Shown piece after piece: positions 21,630-33,264 of a stretch of DNA of 64,000 nucleotides. The notes below the pieces were generated by a model that was not told the DNA's origin, made no database searches, and saw nothing but the letters and a program-made list of their open reading frames with translations. The DNA is taken from assembly GCA_001939145.1 (NCBI GenBank), contig LSRX01000047.1, forward strand, positions 530,784 through 594,783, given 5' to 3'. Position 1 is the stretch's first letter. Each line of letters starts with the position of its first letter. The position numbers were made by a program, and so were the translations under genes. The stretch comes from Symbiodinium microadriaticum (Eukaryota > Sar > Dinophyceae > Suessiales > Symbiodiniaceae).

Positions 21630-21774
21630 CTAAGGTTTGGGGCTTAAGGTTTTGGGCTGATTGGGGTTTAGGAATTTAAGGTTTCGAGGCTAGGGTAAGG
21701 CCTGAGAGGGTGTAACTAAGGCTTGGCAAGCCATCCTCCAAGAACTCCGATCCCTGTACCCTAAAAGTACGGTT

Positions 21775-21888
21775 TAGGGTGTGGGCTTTAGGCTTCAGGG
21801 TTTAGGGTTTAGTTTAGGGTTCAGGGTTTAGGGTTCAGGGTTTAGGGCCTAAACCACAAACCCTAAACCCTAAACCCTCAAAGCATCA
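21775..21888. repeat. Head-to-head telomere-like fold-back
   Basis: G-strand TTTAGGG units to 21848 are followed directly by C-strand CCCTAAA units, with the junction TTTAGGGCCTAAACC. The two arms could pair as a long hairpin. Confidence 0.85.
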
Positions 21889-22299
21889 CATGACCCTACC
21901 CCTTAAAACCCCAGGTTCGAAAACGCTCCAGGACCTGCCAAAACCCTACATCTTAAACCTAAACTCGAAAACTCTAGATCCCTTAAATGAACCTTTCTAG
22001 ATCCTTGAAAGGAACCCTAAACCCCACATACCGTACCTGAGGCTCGGACTCTGAAAGCCGTTTCCATCGGTCGGTCTTGTCTGAGGAGCGTGGAGGTTTC
22101 GGGTTTCTGGTAATCCACGGCATTACCATAAGGGCCTAAACCCTAAACCCCGAACCCTGCACCCTGACCTTAAACCCAGAACTGTCCTTAGGGTGCGGTT
22201 TAGACTTCCGACTCCCTAGGACTCCAAAGTTCGGGCTCCAAAGGTGCAGAGTTTCGGCTCTGGGTCCTTGCCTGGCGTTTACTGGGGATAGGCACTTGG

Positions 22300-23162
22300 T
22301 AGACTGTGGAGTTTAGGGCGATCATAAATTTAAACCATTGCATGAGACCAATGGCCGGGACATGCCCAGGCACCCACTACCCTCTTCTCTATCAGTCACG
22401 CACCGGTCTTAAGATGGTTTTGATTCCGGGCTTAGTGTTTTTGGGGTGTATAGGTGTTGAAGGAGATCAGAGCGCTCAGCGTTTAGGGTTTAGTTTAGGG
22501 TTTTTTTTTCGTGCAGTGAATCGGACTTTCCGCCTTAGTTTAGGGTTTAGGGATCAGGGTTTAGGTTTTTTTGAGAGTGCAGTAGCTAGAGGCCTGCAGT
22601 TGGGTCTTGATCTCCCTAAGGGTCCATGTGCCCACTACTATATGCTTTGGCCTTGAAACAGTTCTTATGTTGGTACTTCACGGCCAGAGTATGTACTACA
22701 TCACCAGGATTAAAGTTTCGTCGCACTTGGCTACACGATCTTGTGGAGGACGGGGAGTACTTAGAAGTGCATTTTACGTGGCCTGGCTAGCGGAGGAATT
22801 AATCCCCTGGAATAAAATTATACTACTATAATGTTCCGGACGGAGGACTTGGTGCAGGAGTCTAAGGGGAAAAGGGCTTTGCACCCTCTGCAAGAGCGAC
22901 ATACACAGTGCGACGAACTTTCGTCCTACCGCAGTATATACGGCTACTGGAGCCTTAGGGGAGTTTGCTGGAGATTCCAGCTGCAGGATTGCATGTCGTT
23001 CGGATTACGAAGAATACCAGCCTGGTTGCGCTTCCACCGGCTCATACTCGTCTTCATCCTGTTCAGAGCATGGGAATTGCGAACGGTGCTTCTGACAAGG
23101 AAGAGGGTGCCTCTTTGGCCTCTATTCACAGACTGGTTTTCTGTGTCAAACCATCCTTTACC
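22300..23162. other. Repeat-poor stretch, no recognisable gene
   Basis: Three successive overlapping plus frames (22306-22656, 22607-22831, 22831-23202; 74-123 codons) are open. The first translates TTTAGGG units and the last runs into the CAT microsatellite. No domain is recognised. Confidence 0.5.
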
Positions 23163-23338
23163 GTCGTCATCAGCATCATCATCATCATCATCATCATCGT
23201 GATCATGATCATCATGGTCATCATCATGGTCATTTTGTTCATGATCGTCATCAATGAATCATAATCATTATCATCATCATCATCATCATCATCATCATCG
23301 CATCATCATCATCATCATCGTCATCATCATCCTCTTCA
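23163..23338. repeat. (CAT/ATC)n microsatellite
   Basis: About 170 bp of CAT with CGT and CAG interruptions. It translates to poly-H, poly-I, poly-S, poly-D or poly-M depending on frame. No frame is favoured by its flanks. Confidence 0.95.
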
Positions 23339-24089
23339 TGGGAATGGAAATTATTCTGTATCGTGGCCGATCCCTTCAAAGCACAACCACATGCGAGCGT
23401 CCGGCAGGGTGCAATCTTGCGAAACAAGAGAGACATATCTGAAACCCGAAAGAGACAGGCTTCACGAGTGTACATAGAGAGATTCGGATACAGAGTTGCC
23501 GAGCAAGAGAGAGCTTGGCAGATACGAACCCTATGTACATAACTGGCCCGCTACCTTTGATAGGCCCCCCGGCCCTACACCAGAAAATTCTGAGTCCCAC
23601 CCTCAACCATAGCCCGAAGCCCTCCACCTTCAAAACACAGCTTTTGCACCAAATGGGCCTCTCCGAGACCTAAGACCCTAAACACTAAGGGTTTAGGGTT
23701 GAGTGTTTAGGGTGAAAGCCTCAAAACCTAAAGCCTCAAGACGTAAAACTAAGAAACCGAGTGCTTCGAACCGCGAAGCCCTAAACCCTGACACGCCGGA
23801 ACCCTGAAACCCAAAACCCTAACCCCTACAGACAGCCCGGAAGCTCCAAACTCCTAAAGCCCAGGACCCTGAAACCCTGAGCCCGGGTTGGTGCCTCTTC
23901 CCCAAAGATGGGCTCCTCTGTTTTGGGCTTCGTGGCCGTAGATGTCAGGGTTTAGGGTTTAGGGTCCAGGGCTCGGCTGGGGAGCTGTAGTGTTTGAGCT
24001 GAGGCCGCGTGGTGGGGATTTGGAGCTTAGCAGGTGGATACAGCAAGGTGCAGTTTGCCAAAGCGTCATTCCCCACCCCTTTTTCAAAG
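23339..24089. other. Repeat-poor stretch, no recognisable gene
   Basis: An 85-codon minus frame (23376-23633) is unrecognised. A small C-to-G strand switch of telomere-like units lies at about 23676-23712. Confidence 0.5.
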
Positions 24090-24171
24090 TACCTAGTTGT
24101 ATGGATAGGATCCGTTCTATCATAAAGAAGTAGGTGCCCTAAGAAAGGGGTAGGGTATGACGCTATAGGTA
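24090..24171 (+). mobile_element. Family J MITE copy 2
   Basis: TA CCTAGTTGTATGGATAGG at the left, TAGGGTATGACGCTATAGG TA at the right, about 80% matching 8238-8318 by eye. Both copies are about 81 bp. Confidence 0.8.
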
Positions 24172-24279
24172 GGCTTTAGGGTTTATCTGAGCCCACCTGC
24201 AACATGCCAAGAGACCCTGACCGCTGAACACCAGACTTCTAAACTCCAGGCCCGCAAAGTACCGAGGATCACCGGATTC

Positions 24280-24515
24280 CACCCTAAACCCTAAACCCTG
24301 AACCCCTAAATCCCCAAACCCTAAACCTTAAACCATAGCGGTGGCAACTTGCCGCTTTCAGAGTCCTCTTGAATGATCTCTTGCGCATCGGGCCTGCGAG
24401 GCTTAAAGGCATACAATCCAACCTCACGTGGGTTTAGGGTCTATAGGGTTTGGGGTCTGGGGTTTTAGGGTTTAGGGTCTATAGGGTCTATAGGGTTTAG
24501 GGGTTTTGGGTCTAG
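24280..24515. repeat. Opposed telomere-like clusters
   Basis: C-strand at 24280-24340; G-strand at 24428-24515 containing GGGTCTATAGGG variants in a two-copy composite. Confidence 0.9.
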
Positions 24516-24715
24516 AGGCGGATGGGTTGGCTGTTCACGGCATTGTCCTTCTCCATTAAAACACTAGAGACATCACACGGAACTCAACCTCAATTATGTA
24601 AACAACCAGTACGAGCTGTGGAGCATTGTAAACCCTCGGTGATAATCTGGCGGCTTTAAGATCCAACTGCTGCACCCACTCGTGATTAAACTACAGCCTC
24701 CTACCCGAAACCCTG

Positions 24716-24990
24716 AAAGCCCCAAACCCCCAAACCCTTGTAAAGACTAAACCTCCAACCATGGAAAGCCCCCAAACCCTGAACCCTTACAAAACCCTAA
24801 CCCTCAAACCCTGAAAACCACCCCAAAACCCGAAAGCCCTTGCAAACCATAACCCTCCAACCCTGAAAGCCCTAAACCCTAAATCCCTATACCCCTAAAC
24901 CCTAAGCCCTAAACTCTCAACCCTAAACCCCAAACCCCTAAACCCTGAACCCTAAACCCTGAACCCTAAACCCCGAAACCCTAAAAAAGC
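24716..24990 (-). repeat. CCCTAAA telomere-like cluster
   Basis: Long degenerate C-strand cluster. Composite phrases with CCTTGTAAAG and CCTTACAAAACC recur in its first half. Confidence 0.9.
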
Positions 24991-25079
24991 CCTCTTCGAG
25001 GCCCCAACACGAGGAGCTGAGACTTCTCGGGTGCGAAGGGCAAGACCCCGACGAAGCGAACGTCGGGAAGGATCTGGCA

Positions 25080-25265
25080 TTAGGGTTTAGGGGTTAGGGT
25101 TTAGAGTTTAGGGTTTAGGGGTTTAGGGTTTAGGGTTTAGGCTGGCGTTGTGTGTAGGGTCTATGGGTTTTAGGTTGTAGCAGTTTAGGCTTTAGGGCTT
25201 CGAGTTCAGGTTGTAGCAGTTTAGAGTTTAGGGGTTCATGGGTTTAGGGTTTTTGGCATAGGGTT
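25080..25265 (+). repeat. TTTAGGG telomere-like cluster
   Basis: G-strand cluster. The phrase TCAGGTTGTAGCAGTTTAG or close variants occurs twice (about 25173 and 25207). Confidence 0.9.
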
Positions 25266-25520
25266 TAGGTCTGACGGTGCAGAGTCTTAGATGAAGATCT
25301 CATCTAGGACCCTTGACTGGCTGCTGCTACAGGGTGTTAGAGGAATTTGCAGAGCGGATTGAGCATTTTAAGTATGTTGCATATGAGTCCTACAAGTAGG
25401 GTATGCTAGAATATGCTAGGCGTGCTTGCCTAAACACCTAAACCCTAAACCCTTACCCTCTTTCTTATAGGGGGATTGGATAGGGTTCTATCAACGAGAA
25501 GCCTGAGGTTGGGGTGTAGT

Positions 25521-25630
25521 TGGGTAGTTCTCTCAATGAGAGTCCTTTTGTGCGGGGTGTCCTTTTGTATATAAGGGTGCCGTTCTATAATTTGGGACCT
25601 AAAAGGGACCCTACCTTAGAGAACTACCCA
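25521..25630 (+). mobile_element. Family G MITE copy 2
   Basis: TGGGTAGTTCTCTCAATGAG at the left and TTAGAGAACTACCCA at the right give a 13-bp perfect terminal inverted repeat. The interior contains GGGTGCCG and GGGACCTAAAAGGGACCCT. Length 110 bp. Confidence 0.85.
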
Positions 25631-25857
25631 TTTTGTCAAACTTATGCAGACCTCATGTTCAACGATTGCGGCTGCGAGAAGCAGCTCTTTTGTAGAGGTC
25701 AGTGTTTTTTCATGCTTCGCGTGAAGGAAAGATGGTTTGTGCGAGACGTTCAGTATGGTTTTGGCAGGCGATACGGCCTCAGCTGTGCTTTCACCGGTAC
25801 ATGAAGACCGGTGATTCGGCCGGGTAGTTGCCACTCCAGCAGCTCCGTCAGCTGTAG

Positions 25858-26080
25858 CGGGGTTTAGGGTTTAGGGGTTATAGGGGTTTAGGGTCAGGGT
25901 TCAGGGTTTAGGGTTATAGCGGTTTAGGGGTTTAGGGTTTCAGGGTTCTGGGATATGTTGTGCGTGTGTACAATGAACAGGCACTCAGATCCAGGGTTCA
26001 GGACTTACAGGGCTTAGGGGTTTAGGGATTTAGTGTCTAGCGTTTAGGGGTTTGGGGTCATTTTAGGGTGTAGGGGTTAG
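25858..26080 (+). repeat. TTTAGGG telomere-like clusters
   Basis: G-strand units at 25858-25950 and 25995-26080. Confidence 0.9.
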
Positions 26081-26089
26081 GAACCCGAT

Positions 26090-27082
26090 ACGGCCGCAAG
26101 CCGAAACCCGAGAACTTGTCCAAGTCGAAAGTTCACAACCTCGGAGACAAACGTACCCGTTGCGAATTCGCAGAGGTGGAGGCCCACTCTACCCAAAACC
26201 AAAAGCCGAAGCTCTGCAGCCTGTTTGCTGACATCCTAAACCCTAAACCCTAATCCTGGAAGCTCAGGCCTGTCGTAGCCCGAAACAAAAGAAACTTAAA
26301 CCAGGACCCAACTCCTAAACTCAACTTCCAGCACCCCAAAACTCAGTGAAACCTGTCGGAGCTTACAGCTTGCGGTCTAGGGCTAAACCCCAAACCACCC
26401 TAAAACCTAAAGCCAAGATCTTGGGCTTCAGGGTTGCTGCAGTCACCATCTTCCGAGCAGAGAGCTCTACCCCAAGTGAAAGGGTCCGCATCGTGAAATT
26501 CCGTATAGTTACGAAAGATACCATAGAAATTCGATAAAAGCCCTGTAGTATGTGTGGTCGTGTAAAGCCTTGTAAGTTGCAACCCCCGGAACCCACCTCG
26601 GGATCGTTGGTGAACTTGCCTTCGCAACTAGTCCAGTCAGCGCAAGGGCGAGGAAGGTGGTTCTCCCCACGTTTAAATGCTCTTCAACGGCTATATTTCG
26701 GGCTAACTGTAACATAGCTGGAGCTCTGCGCTAGAAACCCCCTGCCCGATCCGATCATAACGAATCTAATCATGCATGCACGCCGTCGTCCTTCTAATGG
26801 GGCTTGACTTTGGACGAGGTTAGAACATCATCCCAAACTACAAAGGGGGCGAAGGACTCTCAGGAAAAGAAAGGTTAGGGCGAGCATTCGGAAGCGGTTT
26901 AGCTGTGGCTAGAGGTTTTGTGAAACCTACGTGGTCTGGGGTTGTGGTCACGGTCTTTGCAGGTCAGGGAACCCAAAAATCATGGTTCTCATTGGGAAGT
27001 TCGGGCTTGATCACCCAGAACCGCCAATGGATGTACCACAGCCCTGAAGATTAATTGCTTCTTTGTGGGGCAGCTCCTGGCA
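26090..27082. other. Repeat-poor 1 kb, no recognisable gene
   Basis: Overlapping minus frames of 68-77 codons (26363-26715) and one plus frame (26346-26537). None is recognised. Confidence 0.5.
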
Positions 27083-27157
27083 GCTCCTTGTTGGGATTAC
27101 CTTATAGGATTCTAAATATAGACCATAAAAAGGAACTATACTTAGGGGCCTAGGGTA
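27083..27157 (-). mobile_element. Family A MITE, truncated, reverse orientation
   Basis: GGGATTACCTTATAGGATTC, then TAAATATAGACCATAAAAAG, then GAACTATACTTAGGGGCCTA is the reverse complement of family A from core to left end. The other outer end is missing. Its terminal TA is also the first TA of the F element that follows. Confidence 0.8.
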
Positions 27158-27281
27158 CGGTTGATGACATACATCCTGCATTACCCATAACAAGGAATAC
27201 GTATACCATAATAGGAATATGCCATAATTCCTAGAGTTTAGGGTTCCTTAAGGTACTGCAGGATCTATGGAATCATCAGAC
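27156..27281 (+). mobile_element. Family F MITE copy 2
   Basis: TA CGGTTGATGACATACATCC at the left, GGTACTGCAGGATCTATGG then AATCATCAGAC at the right. The interior carries an extra duplicated ATACCATAATAGGAATATG segment compared with copies 1 and 3. Confidence 0.8.
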
Positions 27282-28575
27282 GTCCATGAACGACAGGAGT
27301 TCGGCTTCAGGCATCAGGAGCCAGGCCTAACTAAACAACCGAAACAGAGGCAGGGAGTGGAGCAGAAACATGTTCTGCTTACATTGTTCTGCTTAAAGAG
27401 CCCATACACGACCGTACTGGAGAAGAAAAACCAACCAAAAACGGAGAAGAAAGGCTTCACACCCTGAGCTCTTGAACCTAAACCCTGAAACCTACGCCCT
27501 AAACCCCGAAATGCTAAACCTGTGAACCGCAAGCCCGAAAAGCCTATGCCCCAACTTGCCCTTTCCCAGCCTGTCAGACATCTGCCCCGTTGCTTCATGT
27601 CTTCAACTGTGTCACAAATGGCCTGGGTGTGGCAGGGTTCAGGCTTTGGGGGCGTACGGCCCAGGGACAAATTCTGTGGGTTGTTCGGATTGCGTTCCAT
27701 AGTCAGTTGTCTGCTATTTGCTTCATACTCTGCCACAAGAACAGGTTCTGCACTTGAAAAGGCATCCTAGTAAACCGCAAAACTTCAAGGGAGTATCGGA
27801 TTGCTCGCTAGCGATACGGCATTATCACAAGATTTGGGCCTCAGGCGACTAGGGCGGGTGTATAGGCTCCTGGTATGGTGGCCGTTCACGCTGCAGGGGA
27901 GGGTCCGGATTGGTGTCCTTCAGACAAAACGAAATCCAAACCTCGTCGAGCTATTCTTCAACGCTCCCTTTGACCAGGGGGTTGCCGGGGTTACATGCAA
28001 CAAATCGAATCCTAGATATCCCTACCTGTCTCCCCCAAAGCACCCGATTCTCAACACATTCACCGTCAAGCCCAACCCACAGCCCTCGCCGCTGCCTGCA
28101 AACTTCGCCGTGCTAGGGGCTCCAGGTCCATCCTCCCACTCTCCTCAGCCGGGTCGGGTTTACATCAGGCACTATACGGTTTAAGCCCTGTGGGTTTTTT
28201 AACATGGTCTGCTCCAACGGTTGGCCTTGGTTCTTTCTCTCCGGCTTAGACTACTGCCGTCCTGCTTATACAAGCTGTGCTCCAGTGGCAGTGGCCAGGC
28301 AATCGAAGTTGCAGTCGCAGTAGCAGTGGTAGTAGAAATAAGACTGTCCAGACTTGCAAAAAGGACTGTACCCAACTCAAAGCTCTCGTGCCTGTGATTC
28401 AGGGAACTTAACCACAAAAACAGGGAGTCGGGTATATTCTAGCACGATTCTATATGTGCTACAGGCAGATACTATTCCCAGTACTACTAGTATTGCGAAT
28501 TGCTTCTTTCAGATCTGTGACCTCCAAACCCGGGTGCTGTTCACTGGATTGGTCCATTGAGCCCCATTGCCAGAA
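27282..28575. other. Repeat-poor 1.3 kb, no recognisable gene
   Basis: Frames include 140 codons minus (27314-27736), 82 codons plus (27522-27770) and 127 codons plus (27801-28184). The long minus frame translates telomere-like units (GLGFSGLRFTG). The 127-codon frame is proline-rich at its end and unrecognised. Confidence 0.5.
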
Positions 28576-28684
28576 CCCAGAGAGCCCAATACCCCTTAAA
28601 TAAGGATTTTACCTTGAATTATAGGGGCCTTAACATTATGATTTCAGGTATATTCCATAATTCAGGGGTATTGGGCTCTCTGGG
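28576..28684 (+). mobile_element. Family I MITE, 21-bp perfect ends
   Basis: CCCAGAGAGCCCAATACCCC plus T is perfectly inverted at the right end. Inside is TATAGGGGCCTTAACATTAT, which resembles the end of family H. Length 109 bp. Single copy here. Confidence 0.8.
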
Positions 28685-29110
28685 AAGAGACCCGGAACCG
28701 ACCGAGGGCCGCACGGCACGGAACCATCCTGACGGCTCTTTTGCTTTTTGAGGGCTTGTGGCTTCAAATCTTTTTCCTTCAAGATCCTGCCAGGTTTTTG
28801 CGGTGTAACTTATTGGCTTCGCAGTAGAGAGGGTTTTGGTCTTGCACTTGCAGTTCAAGGCCTACGGTTCACATGATTTCTGCCTTAAGGTTGCGAATTC
28901 AGGTTCTGTGCGGGGTTGGGGTGTTGAGCCTTATGGCTTTCTTGTCAGATGTTTATTGTTTAAAGGGTTTTTTGTCATTAAAGCGCCCCAGAGCTTGAAT
29001 ATTTCAACCGCCAGCAGTCAACCAAAAATATCCGCACCCTAACAACTGCCAGAGCCAGCAAACGTCGAGCCCGCGAAGACTCGAATCTCGAAAGCTGGTT
29101 CTTGTTGAAA
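28685..29110. other. Unique stretch, no recognisable gene
   Basis: Only opposed 68-79 codon frames. Confidence 0.5.
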
Positions 29111-29115
29111 AACTG

Positions 29116-29160
29116 AAGGGTATAGGGTTTAGTTTTTAGGGTTTAGGGTTTAGGGTGTAG
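29116..29160 (+). repeat. Short TTTAGGG cluster
   Basis: Four G-strand units. Confidence 0.85.
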
Positions 29161-29242
29161 AGACCCAATCCAAACATTTGTCTTGAGTGACCTGGGATGT
29201 TGCATATCTACCCTGAACCCTACCCTAAACCCTAAATTTCCA

Positions 29243-29313
29243 GAATAGGGAATCTATGGTAACCACTATGGTTTTCATACTATGGTAACTTAAACTAAGT
29301 TCCTTAAGAATCC
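29243..29313 (+). mobile_element. Family K-like fragment
   Basis: ATGGTAACTTAAACTAAGTT then CCTTAAGAA matches the right arm of family K. The left side (AGGGAATCTATGGTAACCAC) is only a weak inverted partner. Confidence 0.45.
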
Positions 29314-29821
29314 CGACAGGGGTAGCTCAACCCAACAGACCAGCGTCCCGATAGCCATCTTCTTGGGCTCTACATGTAAAGTAAGGGTTTGGGGTTTGGG
29401 GCTTAGGGTTTGGGGTTCAGTGCTTGAGGTTAGGGCTTAGCGGGCGCGGGGGGGGGGGGGAGGTGTAAACAGAATAACGTGTTGAGGTACATTGTAAAAT
29501 CTTGTTCTTGGGACTTTCAAGCGGTACTCTCGCTGTATGACTGTGCGAGTGTGTGGGCTTTGTCTTCCGAGTCGACATGTGAACCTCTGATAAACAGGCA
29601 CCCTCATTCGATGGGGAACCCAGATACTAGCGACTAGCGTATCTGACTCTTCAGGAAGGGGGGCCTACCCTACACCTTGCGCAAAAATCTGTCCTAAAGG
29701 CGCAAATGCAGAGGTGCCTTGCATCTGAAGTTCTGGCTTCTTCTTCTTGTGAGTCCTTGGTCCGGAAACACAGTCCCTGCAAGATTCCTGCTGAATGCCC
29801 AATCTGCCCAATAGCCCATCC

Positions 29822-29996
29822 TGATGATGAAGATGAAGATAACGATCATGATCATGATGATGAGCGATGCTGCTACAGCTGAGGACAACTACGGCTATGA
29901 TGGAGATGATAATCATGGTGGTGATGACGGTGATGACGGTGATGCCGATGATAACAACGATGATGGTATCGGTGATCATGACGGCGGAGAAGCTAG
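29822..29996. repeat. Degenerate (GAT/ATG)n microsatellite
   Basis: GATGAT-type triplets with many substitutions. One plus frame gives an acidic D/G-rich 60-residue stretch and the opposite strand gives V/I-rich runs; these are typical microsatellite translations. Confidence 0.85.
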
Positions 29997-30618
29997 TGAT
30001 CAGTAAGCTCAAGCGACGGTTTATGAAATTACATAACAGATGCCTGTGCACATGACGATGCTGCCGACAAACAAGACCTGCACGAGGCCGAACCAAACAA
30101 GAGTCGAAAGTTTCGGTTCAGGGTTTGAGCTTAGGGTTTAGGGGTCCAGAGGATTCCAAAGACCATGGAGGATTCACACCAGCTTGAGGACCTAGGGAGC
30201 TTCAATAAGGCCCGCCATGCTCTGCTAACATGGTGTGCGTAGACTAGGCCATTGCTCATGCTCTTTCCGCCCTCATCCTACGCCTGTCTGGAGGCCCGAT
30301 CCCTAAATCACAGTCCTGTTTGAGCTTATGGGGGCTTGTTGGGAGCCGAGGGTTGTCGCTGATGCACGGGATTTTAACAACAGCTGTCCAAAACCACCAC
30401 TTCTCTCTAAGCGTCTGTTGCAGGCCGTCCAGTACTTGCGCCAGGGAGTCGAGACCCGGCTAAAAATCTGACGCAACTTTTGGGGTTTTAGCGCTTATGG
30501 GGTTGAGGGTTTAGGGTTGAGAATCACGATCCCTTGAAATGGTCCAGAATACCCTGAAAGACGAACCGACAGGCCAGGAACCATTCTGCAGCGAGTTTTG
30601 GGCGGATTCAGAAGACAC
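29997..30618. other. Unique stretch, no recognisable gene
   Basis: Short frames only, with isolated TTTAGGG units near 30130 and 30508. Confidence 0.5.
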
Positions 30619-30704
30619 CCTGGGGCTCCAAGTATGCAAATAGTACCGACTTTGGGGTCTCAAGTCTAGAAATAGTACCTACTTTGGGCTATTTGGAGCC
30701 CCAG
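30619..30704 (+). mobile_element. Family L MITE
   Basis: Left CCTGGGGCTCCAAGTATGC, with inner AATAGTACCGACTTTGGGGT, pairs with right AATAGTACCTACTTTGGGCT then ATTTGGAGCCCCAGG. The outer arms are inverted (CCTGGGGCTCCAA), while the AATAGTACC-ACTTTGGG motif is also directly repeated. Confidence 0.7.
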
Positions 30705-32508
30705 GAACAGTATTTCGGTATTTCGGGCTAGTGGGTCAATAGGTAAAATTCCAAAGCCTGACACACCAAGCGGACCACTCGGATAATTACACCGTAAAAC
30801 TACATAGCCCATAGCTATAGCATGCAGCAAAGAGTAAAGAGTCATTATGCCTCATGACTCATATCATCTACAATCCAAGAGATATCCCATATTCCAGAAT
30901 TGAGGATTCTTAAGCGCCAGTCTAAGAACCTGTCCTCAACTCCACCCAGACCTGACCCTAAACCTATAAACCCTATAAGCCCTATAGACCCTATAAACCA
31001 TATCTACTCGAAACCCCAAACCCTAACCCCAATCCCTGGCAGTCGGATGCAGCCCTGCAGCCCAAAGGTGTGCTCCAGAGCTGCAGCAGCTCCTGTCCTG
31101 CCAAGAATCCTACCGGTTCCGGGTTTTTAAGGCCAGGAGATATGACTTTTAAAGTTGGTTTAGGATGTATGTGTGTCGTTAACGCGTTTTCACATAGTTT
31201 AGGGTTTGGCAAGAATCCAACCTGTCCTAAATATTTTATAAGGAACTCGCAACTTGAACCCTAAGGCCTAAAAACATGTAGGCTTTCACGAGTTACCAGC
31301 AGGGCTTTAGGTTCTTTGAAGGCTACGGCTCCGGGCTTGGTGCGGAAGATCGGATACGCGATTGGTGTAACTCGCTCTTCGCCCTATAAGGTCCATGGGG
31401 GAACAACGGTACCAAGAAGCTGAGCCCTAAACCCCAACACGCCCTGAGCCCTAAACCCGAAACTCCCTTGAGCCCTAACCCCTACACCTCTAAGATGGAG
31501 GGGGTTGCATTGTGCTCGCCCGGGCCCTTGAGATCTGCAAACGTTGCGTTTAGCGACATGGCTGGCTCCCGAGATTCCCTGGTAAGGACCGGCGTATGGG
31601 GCATCATATGGCTTTTATGTGGAATCCGATGTTCCTTCTTTGACGAGGCCCTCCTAGCTGCGACGAGAAACAGGCTTTAGCTCATATCACGGCACTCTAA
31701 GCTGCAAAATGCCAACATTTTGGGCCACCCAAACAAGAGCTCTTGAATCCGCTGCCTGGATGGTCATGGGATCAAGTAAGCTGGTAATAAGTAGAGCTCT
31801 ACATACCATGGTTGGCACCTGAGCAGCAAGTCTCGAAACCCGGGATTCGAAAGCCCATCCAAACAGCATTGGCTGCTCAGATCCTGAAACTTTCCAGACT
31901 TTGCATCCAAACCTGCGTACCACCAAGAGCTGGGTGCAACCAATAAGACGAAATCTCAGAGCCCGGAAGCAGAATCTGCTGGACAAGTATCAGCGACGCC
32001 CAAGCAAGGTTACATATCTTGAACCATCCCCAAACCTACACAGCCGAGATCTTGAATGCCGGAACACAAGCACGAATGCAACCAACCCCGACCAATAAAA
32101 CCACCGCCCCCACGTAGGCTTACAAAGGGTGCAATAGGCCTCCGAATACCCCGGCCATTTACTGATGAATGGGGCTTACTGACCACCTTCTAGATTCATC
32201 TGCTCTGTGAAGCCTGAAAAACCTCCATGCTGAGGCCCAATCCCGAATGTGTGCTCCAAAGGCTCGCCATCAGGGCCGAACCTCGTGAGAAGCAGGCTCG
32301 CTATGGGCCCAATATCCTGCCCTTTTTTCAGGGTGCTTCCCTTTGTAACATGTGAGGATCACAATTTGCTATTGTGCAGGGTGTTGGGCTGCAGGCAAGG
32401 TTTTGGGCTTCGGGTTTGGGCGGAGGAGTTAGTTGAGGGACGGACAGAATACAGGAGCCTTCATACTTACAACAGGGTCTGGGGACTTCTTAGAGTAGTG
32501 TATACATT
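30705..32508. other. Repeat-poor 1.8 kb, no recognisable gene
   Basis: Frames of 60-99 codons (30900-31130 plus, 31468-31680 plus, 31687-31986 minus, 31901-32098 plus, 32249-32530 plus). No domain or consistent reading strand. Few telomere-like units. Confidence 0.5.
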
Positions 32509-32772
32509 AAGGAACCCTAAGGAACAATAGCGATAATGATTTTGAACCCTATATTGGGCCTAGATATTCAGCTGCCGGGTACCGGGCTGCTGCTTCTTCC
32601 CTTCGAAGGTGACGTCCATACCTCGGCCCGGACGCGCTGTACCCTAACACCATGTACAGGGGCCTTAAGAATTAGAAACCGGGTTCCAGATGGCTCCACA
32701 CAAAGGGTTCTTAAGGGGGTGGTTTTATGATGTGTGTGTGTGTGTATGTTAAGGAACACTAAGGAATAGCAG
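32509..32772 (+). repeat. Direct repeats flanking about 215 bp
   Basis: TTAAGGAACCCTAAGGAACA at 32510 and TTAAGGAACACTAAGGAATA at 32749 are near-identical direct repeats. The second follows a (TG)n tract at 32727-32747. Confidence 0.6.
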
Positions 32773-33264
32773 TGGTAGTTACCCAGGCCTCTTTTGCTAT
32801 AACCTAACCCCCCTGGGGCTTAGTTTGTTGAAGGTCTAGGGCCTGGGGTTTAGGCATTTGAGTTCAAAGTGGGGTTTGTGATTCGGGGCTTAAGGATTAG
32901 CCTCCAAGAATCCCATCAGCATTCGATTCCTTAAGGCCCCTTACTTCTCAGAAGGGAGCAAGTAATCTGCATTTAGCCATAGTGTGAGTTGCGCAATCGC
33001 AATGATCACTTAGACGTCATGTAACTCAGAAGCCTTGTAGAATCACCCTCGGCCCGTGAAGCCTTGAAGACCTTAAACTTGACGTCCCTAAAGTGCCCAA
33101 CCTCAAAACCCAACACCTTCAAGCATCTCAAACCCCCGGGCCCTAAACTCAAAACCCCTGAAACAGTTTAGGGTTTAGGGCTAGGTCCGACAGAACTGAA
33201 CCCTAAACCCTACATGAACCACGTTTAAACGAACCCGCGAGCTGCTAAGGTAGTCTCCGGTTTG
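32773..33264. other. Unique stretch, no feature recognised
   Basis: No long frame; one TTTAGGG pair near 33172. Confidence 0.5.

Noticed and set aside
29824..30006. Acidic D/G-rich 60-codon protein
   Set aside because: Derived from a degenerate GAT microsatellite; the other strand and other frames are equally open.
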